Part shown: in pieces, positions 55,515 to 64,000 of the stretch
Layout of the letters: every line of letters starts with the position of its first letter
Numbering within the stretch: position 1 is the stretch's first letter
Assembly: GCF_002900365.1 (NCBI RefSeq)
Contig: NZ_CP025979.1
Coordinates: 3,658,001-3,722,000 of the forward strand
Reading direction: 5' to 3'
Length of the DNA: 64,000 nucleotides
Source of the DNA: Escherichia marmotae
Lineage (GTDB): Bacteria > Pseudomonadota > Gammaproteobacteria > Enterobacterales > Enterobacteriaceae
Program-made: the position numbers and the translations under genes
The notes under the pieces: model-generated
What the model was told of the DNA's origin: nothing
Databases searched by the model: none
What the model saw: the letters and a program-made list of their open reading frames with translations, nothing else

Positions 55515-56912
55515 TTAAGCAGACTGTTCTGCCAGTTGTTTTTCTGCATCTTCTTCTGCGCGCAGCGCGCGGCCAGCGAAGTACATATAAGCCAATGCAA
55601 TAACGATGATGACGGCCATAAAGGCGATACCGATGGAGAAGAAGCCCTGCATCATCGGCGGTGCCAGAATCGACCAGTCCGCCATGCCCATCCAGGCACT
55701 CATACCGGTGAGTTTCACCGCCCAGACGCAGCCAAAGATTTCAATCATCCCCATCACCAGACAAATCTTCAGCGCCGCACGCCAGCCGCCGAAGTGGTTC
55801 GCGAATACGCCGATGGTGGCGTTGGAGAAAAACATCGGGATAAAACCAGGAATGATCAGAATCGCGGAACCGCAGGCGACCAGAATACCAACCGCTATTA
55901 GTTGCCCGATGGTGCCCCACATAAAGCCCCAGACCACGGCATTCGGCGCAAAGCTATAGATAGCCGCACAGTCAATCGCCAGAACCGCACCCGGGATCAG
56001 ACGCTGGGAGATACCGTTAAATGCTTCAGAGAGTTCCGCGACAAACATGCGCACGCCCTGAGTAATGATGAAGATCGCCACCGCAAAGGAGAAACCGGTT
56101 TGCAGGATGTACACCACCCAGTTCACTTTGCCTGCCATCGCCTGCACGGTATCGATACCGAAAGAGAGCAGAATGGCACCAAAGAAGATGGTCATCACAA
56201 TCGCCGTGGAGACGATGTTGTCGTGGAAAATGTTCAGCCAACCGGGCAATTTGAGGTCTTCAACGCTTTCCTCTTTTTTGCCCAAATACGGCGCGACCTT
56301 ATAGGCAAGCCAGGAAGCAAACTGCTGTTGGTGACCGATGGAGAAACCGCAGCCGTCCGTCACTTCCTGAGTCGGCTTGTACATCATGTTGGAGGTGATG
56401 CCCCAGTAAAGCGAAACCAGAATCGCAGTGCAGATAATGGTAGTCCACATGGAGTAGCCGAAAATAAACAGCGTGACAGCTATCAGACCCGCCTGTTGGA
56501 ACATGATGTGGCCGGTCAGCATGATGGTGCGAATACCAGTAATGCGACGCAGCAGCACGTAACAGATGTTTAGCGCCAGTGCCAACAACACCGCATAACC
56601 CACCCAGCTATAGGCATCGCCCATACGCTCAATAGTTGCCATCATCGATGCGTAGGTATCTGAAATCGCGCCATTAATGCCATAGACTTCCGACATTTTT
56701 GCCACCACCGGTTTAAAAGTGCTGGTCAGGATGCCGGACCCTGCTTGCAGCAACATAAAACCGATAATCGTTTTGATGGTGCCTTTGATAATCACGCTGA
56801 CGCTTTTACGCAGCAGGATGTAGCCCAGGCAGGTCACAATACCCAGCAATAACGGGGCATTGGTCATGACCTGGTTAAAGAACACGGTAAAGATGCTGTA
56901 GAGGATCTCCAT
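55515..56912 (-). CDS. ulaA: L-ascorbate-specific PTS permease EIIC
   Basis: A 465-aa membrane permease of the ascorbate-type PTS family with ten to eleven helices. ATG 56910-56912 (MEILYSIFTVFFNQV) follows a ribosome-binding site aggaga. The longer frame to 56969 lies in the operator region. It transports L-ascorbate coupled to phosphorylation by UlaB/UlaC. First gene of ulaABCDEF. Confidence 0.97.
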   Translation of the reverse strand: MEILYSIFTVFFNQVMTNAPLLLGIVTCLGYILLRKSVSVIIKGTIKTIIGFMLLQAGSGILTSTFKPVVAKMSEVYGINGAISDTYASMMATIERMGDAYSWVGYAVLLALALNICYVLLRRITGIRTIMLTGHIMFQQAGLIAVTLFIFGYSMWTTIICTAILVSLYWGITSNMMYKPTQEVTDGCGFSIGHQQQFASWLAYKVAPYLGKKEESVEDLKLPGWLNIFHDNIVSTAIVMTIFFGAILLSFGIDTVQAMAGKVNWVVYILQTGFSFAVAIFIITQGVRMFVAELSEAFNGISQRLIPGAVLAIDCAAIYSFAPNAVVWGFMWGTIGQLIAVGILVACGSAILIIPGFIPMFFSNATIGVFANHFGGWRAALKICLVMGMIEIFGCVWAVKLTGMSAWMGMADWSILAPPMMQGFFSIGIAFMAVIIVIALAYMYFAGRALRAEEDAEKQLAEQSA

Positions 56913-57266
56913 AACGATCTCCTGAAGAAGAGGTAACCGGGAATTCCGCACACCCGGAATGTTGTGCACTCACTCTAATTTTCAAAAGTAATCACAACAA
57001 GATTATTTGTGATTAAATGTGACGCGGCACGCAAATAATTCCACATAGAAAGTATGGTGTTCACAAGACGAAACAATTACTCATTTAAATTCATTTAGTT
57101 AATTAAATTACACACTCCTTTAAATCTTTCCATACTCAAAATCATCAACAACGCTTTCGGTGAAAAGTCAAAAAATGGTCATTGCCTTCCTGAAAAAACA
57201 GTGTCAGGATTAATCAAAACCAATCACACATTGATTCAAATTGAACTATCATGAAGGTAAATGGCG
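56913..57266. promoter_or_regulatory. Divergent ulaA-ulaG control region
   Basis: 354 bases between the two divergent promoters known to be repressed by UlaR and activated by CRP. The clearest element is a perfect 8-base inverted repeat: aatcacaa (56990-56997) and ttgtgatt (57007-57014). It overlaps a TGTGA-N6 half-site, and UlaR or CRP could bind it. Further TGTGA-like and aatcaca/tgatt half-sites lie at about 57220-57240. The AT-rich middle (about 57090-57130) suits IHF. Individual operators are inferred. Confidence 0.7.
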
Positions 57267-58331
57267 ATGAGTAAAGTGAAAAGTATCACCCGTGAATCCT
57301 GGATCCTGAGCACCTTCCCGGAATGGGGTAGCTGGCTGAATGAAGAAATAGAGCAAGAACAGGTCGCACCAGGCACCTTTGCGATGTGGTGGCTCGGCTG
57401 CACCGGGATCTGGTTGAAATCGGAAGGCGGCACCAACGTGTGCGTCGATTTCTGGTGCGGTACTGGCAAACAAAGTCACGGTAACCCACTGATGAAACAG
57501 GGTCACCAGATGCAGCGCATGGCAGGGGTGAAAAAACTGCAACCGAACCTGCGCACCACACCATTTGTCCTTGATCCGTTTGCCATTCGCCAGATCGACG
57601 CTGTGCTGGCGACTCACGATCACAACGATCATATCGACGTGAACGTCGCTGCAGCCGTAATGCAAAACTGCGCCGACGATGTGCCATTTATCGGGCCGAA
57701 AACCTGTGTGGATTTATGGATTGGCTGGGGCGTGCCGAAAGAACGCTGCATCGTGGTCAAACCAGGCGATGTGGTAAAAGTGAAAGACATTGAAATTCAT
57801 GCCCTTGACGCGTTCGACCGTACTGCACTGATTACCCTGCCTGCGGATCAAAAAGCGGCTGGCGTACTGCCGGACGGGATGGATGATCGCGCAGTGAACT
57901 ATCTGTTCAAAACGCCGGGCGGTTCCCTGTATCACAGCGGCGACTCCCACTACTCCAACTACTATGCAAAACATGGTAATGAGTATCAGATCGATGTGGC
58001 GTTAGGATCTTACGGCGAGAACCCGCGCGGTATTACCGACAAAATGACCAGCGCCGATATGTTGCGTATGGGTGAAGCGTTAAATGCAAAAGTGGTGATC
58101 CCGTTCCACCACGATATCTGGTCAAACTTCCAGGCCGATCCGCAGGAAATTCGCGTACTGTGGGAGATGAAAAAAGATCGTCTGAAGTATGGCTTTAAGC
58201 CGTTTATCTGGCAGGTTGGCGGCAAGTTCACCTGGCCGCTGGATAAAGACAACTTCGAATACCACTATCCGCGTGGTTTTGACGATTGCTTCACCATTGA
58301 ACCGGATCTGCCGTTCAAATCGTTCCTGTAA
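57267..58331 (+). CDS. ulaG: L-ascorbate-6-phosphate lactonase UlaG
   Basis: 354 aa, started at ATG 57267 (MSKVKSITRESW), nine bases after aagg. The ATG at 57261 is too close to the ribosome-binding site. A metallo-beta-lactamase-fold enzyme with the metal motif ATHDHNDHID (about 114-123), GDSHYSNYY and FHHDIWSNF. It opens the lactone of L-ascorbate 6-phosphate to 3-keto-L-gulonate 6-phosphate, uses Mn2+ in the cytosol, and diverges from ulaA. Confidence 0.97.
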   Translation: MSKVKSITRESWILSTFPEWGSWLNEEIEQEQVAPGTFAMWWLGCTGIWLKSEGGTNVCVDFWCGTGKQSHGNPLMKQGHQMQRMAGVKKLQPNLRTTPFVLDPFAIRQIDAVLATHDHNDHIDVNVAAAVMQNCADDVPFIGPKTCVDLWIGWGVPKERCIVVKPGDVVKVKDIEIHALDAFDRTALITLPADQKAAGVLPDGMDDRAVNYLFKTPGGSLYHSGDSHYSNYYAKHGNEYQIDVALGSYGENPRGITDKMTSADMLRMGEALNAKVVIPFHHDIWSNFQADPQEIRVLWEMKKDRLKYGFKPFIWQVGGKFTWPLDKDNFEYHYPRGFDDCFTIEPDLPFKSFL

Positions 58332-58344
58332 TCCGTCGCTTTTA

Positions 58345-58376
58345 CCGGATAGCGTGGAGATGTTCCCGCTATCCGG
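58345..58376 (+). terminator. Hairpin between ulaG and ulaR
   Basis: ccggatagcg (58345-58354) pairs with cgctatccgg (58367-58376) over a 12-base loop, 13 bases after the ulaG stop. No strong U-tract follows, so it may be a REP-like or attenuating structure rather than a full terminator. Confidence 0.5.
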
Positions 58377-58438
58377 CGTAGTATTTCCTGGCTATTTCAA
58401 ATATCATCTAAAAAAATCAAATTTTATCGGAATAGCTC

Positions 58439-59194
58439 ATGCCTGAAGCACAAAGACATCAAATCCTCCTGGAAATGCTCGCACAATTGGGCTTTGTGAC
58501 CGTAGAGAAAGTTGTTGAGCGCTTGGGAATTTCGCCTGCTACCGCACGACGGGACATTAATAAACTCGACGAGAGCGGCAAACTGAAAAAAGTGCGCAAT
58601 GGCGCGGAAGCCATCACCCAACAGCGTCCTCGCTGGACACCAATGAATCTCCACCAGGCACAGAACCACGATGAAAAAGTGCGTATCGCCAAAGCGGCAT
58701 CGCAACTGGTCAATCCGGGCGAAAGTGTGGTCATCAACTGTGGTTCCACCGCATTCCTGCTCGGAAGGGAAATGTGTGGCAAGCCTGTGCAAATCATCAC
58801 CAATTATTTACCGCTGGCAAATTACCTGATCGATCAGGAACATGAGAGCGTGATCATCATGGGCGGGCAGTACAATAAAAGCCAGTCCATCACCTTAAGC
58901 CCGCAGGGCAGTGAGAACAGCTTGTATGCCGGCCACTGGATGTTTACCAGTGGCAAAGGGCTGACGGCAGAAGGGTTGTATAAAACCGATATGCTAACAG
59001 CGATGGCAGAGCAGAAGATGCTGAGCGTGGTGGGGAAACTGGTGGTTCTGGTCGATAGCAGCAAGATTGGTGAGCGCGCGGGTATGCTCTTTAGCCGCGC
59101 CGATCAAATCGATATGCTGATCACTGGCAAAAATGCTAACCCGGAAATCCTGCAACAACTGGAAGCGCAAGGGGTCAGCATTCTGCGCGTTTAA
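58439..59194 (+). CDS. ulaR: DeoR-family repressor of the ula regulon
   Basis: 251 aa with an N-terminal DeoR HTH (RHQILLEMLAQLGFVTVEKVVERLGISPATARRDINKL, about 5-42) and a C-terminal sugar-phosphate-binding DeoRC domain (NCGSTAFLLGREM, about 100-112). It represses ulaABCDEF and ulaG, and L-ascorbate 6-phosphate relieves repression. Same strand as ulaG but with its own 107-base upstream region. Confidence 0.97.
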   Translation: MPEAQRHQILLEMLAQLGFVTVEKVVERLGISPATARRDINKLDESGKLKKVRNGAEAITQQRPRWTPMNLHQAQNHDEKVRIAKAASQLVNPGESVVINCGSTAFLLGREMCGKPVQIITNYLPLANYLIDQEHESVIIMGGQYNKSQSITLSPQGSENSLYAGHWMFTSGKGLTAEGLYKTDMLTAMAEQKMLSVVGKLVVLVDSSKIGERAGMLFSRADQIDMLITGKNANPEILQQLEAQGVSILRV

Positions 59195-59940
59195 AGATGC
59201 TGGCGGAAAAATTTCACCGCGGCATCTAACGCTTCTGGCGTAATGCGATGACGCACGCCTGGCTGCCATGAACAGGTTAACTGTTTATCCAGCCCCGCTT
59301 CTCTTAGTGCCTGCTGCAAACGTACTGATTCGTCGGCAGGTACGACATCATCATCAAGACCATGCCATAAGAGCAGTGGTCTGTTTCCCAGCTCTTCCCG
59401 GTGGTTTGTCGCTTCCCACTCCACCAGCGGAGCGATAATGTTATTAAATTCGCGCTGCTGCGCTGCCGTTTCAGGTATCAGCGGTGGAAACAGTGAACGG
59501 GCAAGCGATGTGAAATAGCCCGATCCCATCATGCTGGCGGTACATTTCACCGTGGAGTGGCGAGCGGTAATTCCCAAGGCCGTCATCGCGCCCATCGATG
59601 CGCCGCCGACTGCCAGACGGTCATCAAGCAGCCAGTTTTCTTTAACAATAGCCGCACGTAATGGCGTAAATTCTTGCATATTTTGCCGCAATATTTGCCA
59701 GAACTGATTTAACCGTCGCGGTGTGTCGCCACTAAAACGGATACCGTGATCGGGTGCGTCTGGCATGATTACCCGCATACCGGCCTGTGCCAGCGCAACG
59801 GCAAAATAGCTATACACCAGACTGGATGAAGTAAAACCGTGATAAAAAATCACGCACGGTAACGGAGTTTCTTTTTGCCCAACGGGATAAGCATGTAGAA
59901 CGGGAATATCTGCCAGTACGCGCGATTCTAATTCAATCAT
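59191..59940 (-). CDS. yjfP: Alpha/beta-hydrolase (carboxylesterase) YjfP
   Basis: A 249-aa serine hydrolase with nucleophile motif GGASMGAM (Ser about 112), oxyanion segment FYHGFTSSS, acid Asp in LLWHGLDDDVVP and a C-terminal His in GVRHRITPEAL. It hydrolyses short-chain esters in vitro in the known E. coli protein; its natural substrate is unclear. It converges with ulaR with a 4-base overlap. Confidence 0.94.
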   Translation of the reverse strand: MIELESRVLADIPVLHAYPVGQKETPLPCVIFYHGFTSSSLVYSYFAVALAQAGMRVIMPDAPDHGIRFSGDTPRRLNQFWQILRQNMQEFTPLRAAIVKENWLLDDRLAVGGASMGAMTALGITARHSTVKCTASMMGSGYFTSLARSLFPPLIPETAAQQREFNNIIAPLVEWEATNHREELGNRPLLLWHGLDDDVVPADESVRLQQALREAGLDKQLTCSWQPGVRHRITPEALDAAVKFFRQHL

Positions 59941-60121
59941 CTATTCCTCCTTTTTGTCTGGTATGACATGAAGAAATCCTTAGCACAAGTTTCCGCTGGC
60001 AGTATTAGTTCATAATGTTGAGATATGGGTTACGCTTTCACCACGTTTTCATTCGAAAATCGCGTACCAGGTAACAATTCGGGAACATTCCCCCAAAGTT
60101 AAATTAATAAGGCACTACACT

Positions 60122-60451
60122 ATGGTTAGCAGGAAACGTAATAGCGTTGTTTACCGGTTTGCCAGTTTATTATTGGTGTTGATGTTAAGCGCCTGTAGCG
60201 CACTGCAAGGTACGCCACAGCCAGCGCCACCAGTAACGGATCATCCGCAGGAAATTCGCCGCGACCAAACCCAAGGGCTACAGCGAATTGGAACGGTAAG
60301 CACAATGGTCCGTGGCTCACCGGATGACGCATTAGCAGAAATCAGAGCGAAAGCTGCCGCGGCAAAAGCTGATTATTACGTCGTCGTAATGGTGGATGAA
60401 ACCATTGTGACAGGACAGTGGTATTCACAAGCCATTTTGTACCGTAAATAA
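60122..60451 (+). CDS. bsmA: Biofilm/stress lipoprotein BsmA (YjfO), DUF1471
   Basis: A 109-aa lipoprotein with lipobox LSACS (Cys about 25) followed by a DUF1471 domain (LQRIGTVSTMVRGSPDDALAEIRAKAAAAKADYYVVVMV). It is linked to biofilm formation and peroxide/acid stress. It sits next to another DUF1471 gene, yjfN. Confidence 0.94.
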   Translation: MVSRKRNSVVYRFASLLLVLMLSACSALQGTPQPAPPVTDHPQEIRRDQTQGLQRIGTVSTMVRGSPDDALAEIRAKAAAAKADYYVVVMVDETIVTGQWYSQAILYRK

Positions 60452-60599
60452 ATCAGACAACTTATACAGTAAGCTTTACATTGCTTTGCGTCCCTATGCG
60501 TTTACCTGTGCACAATAAATTACCGGCTGGAAGCTCGGGCGTTTATTACCGCGATGGAATGCCCTGCAACATGTGGGGAAACGAAAAATGGAGCTGACG

Positions 60600-60875
60600 A
60601 TGAAACAATTACTTGCCTCACCCTCGCTGCAATTAGTTACGTGTCCCGCGAGCGCCACGGCACAGTCTGCAGAATTCGCCAGTGCTGACTGCGTGACGGG
60701 CCTGAATGAAATAGGTCAGATCTCAGTTAGCAATATTTCAGGGGATCCGCAGGACGTGGAACGTATCGTGGCGTTAAAGGCCGATGAACAGGGGGCGTCA
60801 TGGTATCGCATTATTACCATGTACGAGGATCAGCAGCCCGATAACTGGCGTGTACAGGCGATACTGTATGCATGA
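60600..60875 (+). CDS. yjfN: DUF1471 small periplasmic protein YjfN
   Basis: 91 aa from ATG 60600 with ggag at 60590. The N-terminal signal segment is unusual for the family: MKQLLASPSLQLVTCPASATAQ, weakly hydrophobic. K-12 has Tyr where this sequence has Cys, to my memory. The DUF1471 domain follows (LNEIGQISVSNISGDPQDVERIVALKADEQGASWYRII). In K-12 it is reported to act with DegP as a protease activator; I infer the same role here. Confidence 0.88.
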   Translation: MKQLLASPSLQLVTCPASATAQSAEFASADCVTGLNEIGQISVSNISGDPQDVERIVALKADEQGASWYRIITMYEDQQPDNWRVQAILYA

Positions 60876-60900
60876 GTGTTATCAACAGCGAATGAACAAT

Positions 60901-60933
60901 GCCGGATGCGGCGCGAGCGCCCTATCCGGCCTA
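60901..60933. repeat. REP element between yjfN and aidB
   Basis: gccggatgcggcg and cgccctatccggcc form the REP palindrome in the gap between convergent genes. Confidence 0.85.
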
Positions 60934-60965
60934 TAAATTCTATATATTTCATTAAGCGTAAACGC

Positions 60966-62591
60966 TTACAAACACACACCACCAGTCGCCCGCAGTAACA
61001 AATCATTCTGGATCTGCCCTGACAACCGCACACCACCGCGCGTATCTAACATCATCTGACACCACGCCTGCGCCATTGGCGGAGAAGCATATTTCAACAT
61101 TTGCGCGCCACTACCCAGCAAGAATAGCTGATGAGTAATCTCTCGCCCCAGCTCTTCAGTCGGTTTGCGCAGTTGCTGCTGTAAACGACGAACCGCGCGA
61201 TCAAAATAGCGATCCTGTCCTTTCACTTCCATAAACGCTTCCGTCAATAACTCGTATACGCCAGCCTGCTTATTAAGAACGCGCAGCACATCCAGACACA
61301 TAATATTGCCGGAGCCTTCCCAGATACTGTTCACCGGCATCTCCCGGTACAGCCGCGGCAACTCGCTCTCCTCGCAATAGCCAATACCGCCCAACACCTC
61401 CATCGCTTCGGCCACAAATGGGACGCCACTTTTGCAAATCACAAACTTCGCTGCTGGCGTAAATAAACGCGCCCACAGGGCTTCTTTAGCATCGGCACGC
61501 CGATCCCACGCCCGTGCCAGACGAAACAACAGCGCCGTTTGCCCTTCAAGCTGAAGCGCCATGCGACTTAAGACATGACGCATAAGGGGCTGTTCGATCA
61601 ACGGATTGCCAAATACATGTCGTTGATGAGCGTGATAAATCGCCAGCGAAAATGCACGGCGCATCATGGCATGGCTACCCAGGGCGCAATCAAAACGCGT
61701 CATCCCGCCCATTTTCAGGATCAGGCGGATGCCTTCTCCCTCCTGACCTAACAGCCAGCCGATAGCATCCTGAAACTCCACTTCGCAACTGGCATTAGAG
61801 CGATTGCCCAGCTTATCTTTCAGGCGTTCCAGGCGAATCGCGTTACGTTGTCCATCAGGCAAAAAACGCGGCACAAAGAAGCAGGACAATCCGCCCGTGG
61901 TCTGTGCCAGCACCAAATGCGCGTCGCTTTACGGCACCGAGAAAAACCATTTATGCCCCACCAGCCGATAAGAACCATCGTCCAGACGCTCTGCCCTAGT
62001 AGTATTGCTCATCACATCAGAGCCGCCCTGCTTTTCTGTCATTCCCATGCCAATCAACAGACCGCGTTTTTGCCCGCCTGGCAGCAAATGGGAATCGTAG
62101 CGATCGCTCAACAGCGGCGTGGTCCAATCCTTGAATGGTGCAGGTAACATCTGCAATAACAATGGGGTGGCGGCAAAAGTCATGGTTATCGGACATAACG
62201 ATCCGGCCTCAACCTGTGCGTGCAACATAAAACGCGCCGCGCGCGCCACAAATGCGCCAGAACGAGCATCTTCCTCCCAGGCCAGATTGTGCACCCGATT
62301 GGTACATAGTGCCTGCATCAGCAAGTGCCATGCCGGATGAAAACGCACATCGTCCAGACGGCGTCCCTGAGCATCGTAGCGCAACAATTCTGGCGGATTC
62401 ACATTCGCCAGTCGCCCCAGTTCAAGGGATTCAGCCGTCCCTAACTGCTGACCAATACTGGCGAGAAAATCACTATCCCAGCCCGCACCTTCACGTGTTA
62501 CCGCTTCGTAAAGCGCGCCATCGGACAGGTATAGATTGCTGTTATTTAAAGGTATCGGTTGATTAAAAACGGTGTGAGTTTGCCAGTGCAC
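60966..62591 (-). pseudogene. aidB: Adaptive-response acyl-CoA dehydrogenase homologue AidB, broken by an ochre codon
   Basis: The 541-codon frame starts at GTG 62589-62591 (VHWQTHTVF, with ggaggg seven bases upstream) and ends at 60966. A TAA at 61929-61931 (codon 221) interrupts it after HKWFFSVP. The following codons continue SDAHLVLAQTTGGLSCFF in the same frame, so CAA (Gln) became TAA. The break falls inside the acyl-CoA dehydrogenase middle domain, before the FAD-binding C-terminal half and the DNA-binding tail. AidB is part of the Ada response and limits alkylation damage, so it is inactive here. Confidence 0.93.
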
Positions 62592-62674
62592 TGTGTCTCC
62601 CTCCATCAATGGCAGTCACCATTAGTATGGTCACTGCCACGGATTCCTGACAGAAAGAGATTGCTAAAACATTC

Positions 62675-63838
62675 TTAACCCGCAATGTAATGCGGAACAA
62701 AACGCGAAGTATCTTTAGTGATCAGCGTGTTATCTTCGCGAATCCCCATACCGCACGCTTCATCATCGACAATCCAGCTACCAATCAATGTGTAGCTATC
62801 GCCAAAGCGCGGCAAAGGCTGAAAAGCCTGGTAGATCATCGGTTCATCGGCGTAATCACCCTCAGCATGGTCAACGACGTTGTTCTGACCGTCAAAAATG
62901 GTGACGTTACCGCCTTCCCGTGAGTAGATCGGTTTACGCACGTAGCTTTCGCCCGCAGCAATCTGCGGTTTCTCGCCCTCAAACCAGGATGCCAGAAGAT
63001 TAGGATGACCAGGGAAAAAGCGCCACAATAGCGGCATTAACCCTTTGTTGCTCAAGATACTTTTCCATAACGGTTCCACCCATTGCTCACGACGCTTGCG
63101 CAGCAGCGGGCCGTTATCGTCACGCATCATCCACTCCAGCGGATACAGCTTAAACGCACGCTGGATGACGTTATCATCGAGATCGGTCAGCACACCGCCG
63201 ACGCCCAGGCCGAGATCTTCAATATAGATAAACCGCGATTCCTGTCCTGCCTGCTGGGCGCAGTCCTGCAAGTACAGCACGGTAGTCCTGTCTTCGTCGG
63301 TATCCTGACAGCAACAAAAATAAAACGGTTCACGGCTATAAATCTCGCTAAAGCGCGAAATCAGACGCTCCTGAATGACATTGTACTGATCGGCGTCACG
63401 CGGAATAATGCCGCTGCGCCGGGCATCTTCCAGCCAAAACCACTGAAAATAAGCCGATTCATACAGCGAGGTCGGCGTATCGGCGTTGTACTCCAGCAAC
63501 TTCACCGGCGCATTACCACACCAGGCAAAATCCATACGGCCATACAGCGAAGGATCGCGCGCGCGCCAGCTTTCAGCAATTACATCCCAGTACAGCGGGG
63601 GGATCGCCAGTTGCGTCAGGATCTCTTCAGTTTTAACCGCACGATCCACCACCTCAAGGCACATCTGATGCAGTTCCGCAGTCGGTTTTTCGATCTGCTC
63701 TTCAATCTGCCGCAGGGTAAAGCGATAAGCACGACTCTCATCCCAATAGATTTCATTGTCGATGATATGAAAGTCAAATCCGTTATCGGCAGCGATCTGA
63801 TCCAGATCCCGCCGCACAGGAACGTTGTGTCTCAGCAT
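62675..63838 (-). CDS. yjfC: Glutathionylspermidine-synthase-like ATP-grasp protein YjfC
   Basis: 387 aa, started at ATG 63836-63838 (MLRHNVPVRRDL). It has the GSP_synth domain of the ATP-grasp superfamily, with FAWCGNAPVKLLEYNADTPTSLYE for metal/substrate binding and YVRKPIYSREGGNVTIFDG for ATP binding. No partner amidase domain is present, unlike Gss. Its substrate is unknown. It overlaps the end of the yjfM operon by context (yjfM stop is two bases upstream). Confidence 0.93.
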   Translation of the reverse strand: MLRHNVPVRRDLDQIAADNGFDFHIIDNEIYWDESRAYRFTLRQIEEQIEKPTAELHQMCLEVVDRAVKTEEILTQLAIPPLYWDVIAESWRARDPSLYGRMDFAWCGNAPVKLLEYNADTPTSLYESAYFQWFWLEDARRSGIIPRDADQYNVIQERLISRFSEIYSREPFYFCCCQDTDEDRTTVLYLQDCAQQAGQESRFIYIEDLGLGVGGVLTDLDDNVIQRAFKLYPLEWMMRDDNGPLLRKRREQWVEPLWKSILSNKGLMPLLWRFFPGHPNLLASWFEGEKPQIAAGESYVRKPIYSREGGNVTIFDGQNNVVDHAEGDYADEPMIYQAFQPLPRFGDSYTLIGSWIVDDEACGMGIREDNTLITKDTSRFVPHYIAG

Positions 63839-63840
63839 GA

Positions 63841-64000
63841 TTAGCCTCCCCAATGCCCACGGGCGCTGGAAGAACGACCATAGCCGCCGCGAGAAACGGT
63901 TGATGCTTTTCTGGTGGTAAAGCCGCCCGAAGAGTAAGACTCTTTTTTGCCAGAACCGGAGCGCCAGGAGTAATCACCGGAAGTGTTGCGCCAGACGGGG
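63841..64000 (-). CDS. yjfM: DUF1190 protein YjfM, C-terminal end (cut by window edge)
   Basis: The last 52 codons of YjfM, a basic, Ser/Gly-rich tail ending GRSSSARGHWGG with TAA at 63841-63843. The E. coli protein is about 212 aa. Its function is unknown. It lies immediately upstream of yjfC, with two bases between stop and ATG, suggesting one operon. Confidence 0.9.
   Translation of the reverse strand, partial: PVWRNTSGDYSWRSGSGKKESYSSGGFTTRKASTVSRGGYGRSSSARGHWGG

Overview
The window is chromosomal DNA from Escherichia coli or a Shigella lineage. The core genes (gltP, fdhF, tamA/tamB, cysQ, cpdB, cycA, rpsF-priB-rpsR-rplI, ula regulon) match E. coli proteins I know almost residue for residue. 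Three core genes carry single Gln-to-stop changes (yjcO, mdtP, aidB), and four IS copies sit at one rearranged junction. That degree of decay would suit a Shigella or EIEC genome, but the sequence alone does not prove it. I saw no tRNA, rRNA, CRISPR or prophage genes.

Layout. (1) 1-12693: the gltP tail, broken yjcO, a five-gene Dpp/Opp-type ABC importer that K-12 lacks here (as I recall its gene order), the selenoprotein gene fdhF, and the remains of the mdtP/mdtO efflux pump. (2) 12694-20250: a scrambled junction of two IS1414-like and two IS4 copies in inverted pairs, enclosing a truncated 6-phospho-beta-glucosidase gene and an IS-split BglG-type antiterminator. (3) 20251-41974: core genes from ytfP to ytfB, in reverse order relative to part 1 on the K-12 map, with two tandem DKNYY-family genes added between ytfE and cycA. 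(4) 41958-50234: a TetR regulator diverging from a six-gene catabolic operon (SDR, TIM-barrel isomerase/dehydratase type, enoyl-CoA hydratase, CoA-transferase, FAD dehydrogenase, MFS carboxylate transporter) between ytfB and rplI. (5) 50335-64000: the ribosomal rpsF operon, yjfY, the ascorbate regulon ulaABCDEF/ulaG/ulaR, yjfP, bsmA, yjfN, broken aidB, yjfC and the yjfM tail.

How the genes work together. ulaABC import and phosphorylate L-ascorbate. UlaG opens the lactone, UlaD decarboxylates, and UlaE and UlaF epimerise the product to D-xylulose 5-phosphate, all under UlaR. TamA and TamB form the translocation and assembly module across the envelope, with ytfP co-transcribed. The accessory operon at 42816-50234 looks like import of an organic acid, CoA activation by transfer, flavin-linked dehydrogenation, hydration and NAD(P)-linked oxidation. 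Its substrate cannot be read from the sequence, and it is the best candidate here for an undescribed pathway.

The junction at 12694-20250 joins regions that lie roughly 140 kb apart and in opposite orientation in K-12. An IS-mediated inversion, followed by deletion of mdtN and the start of mdtO, is the simplest reading.
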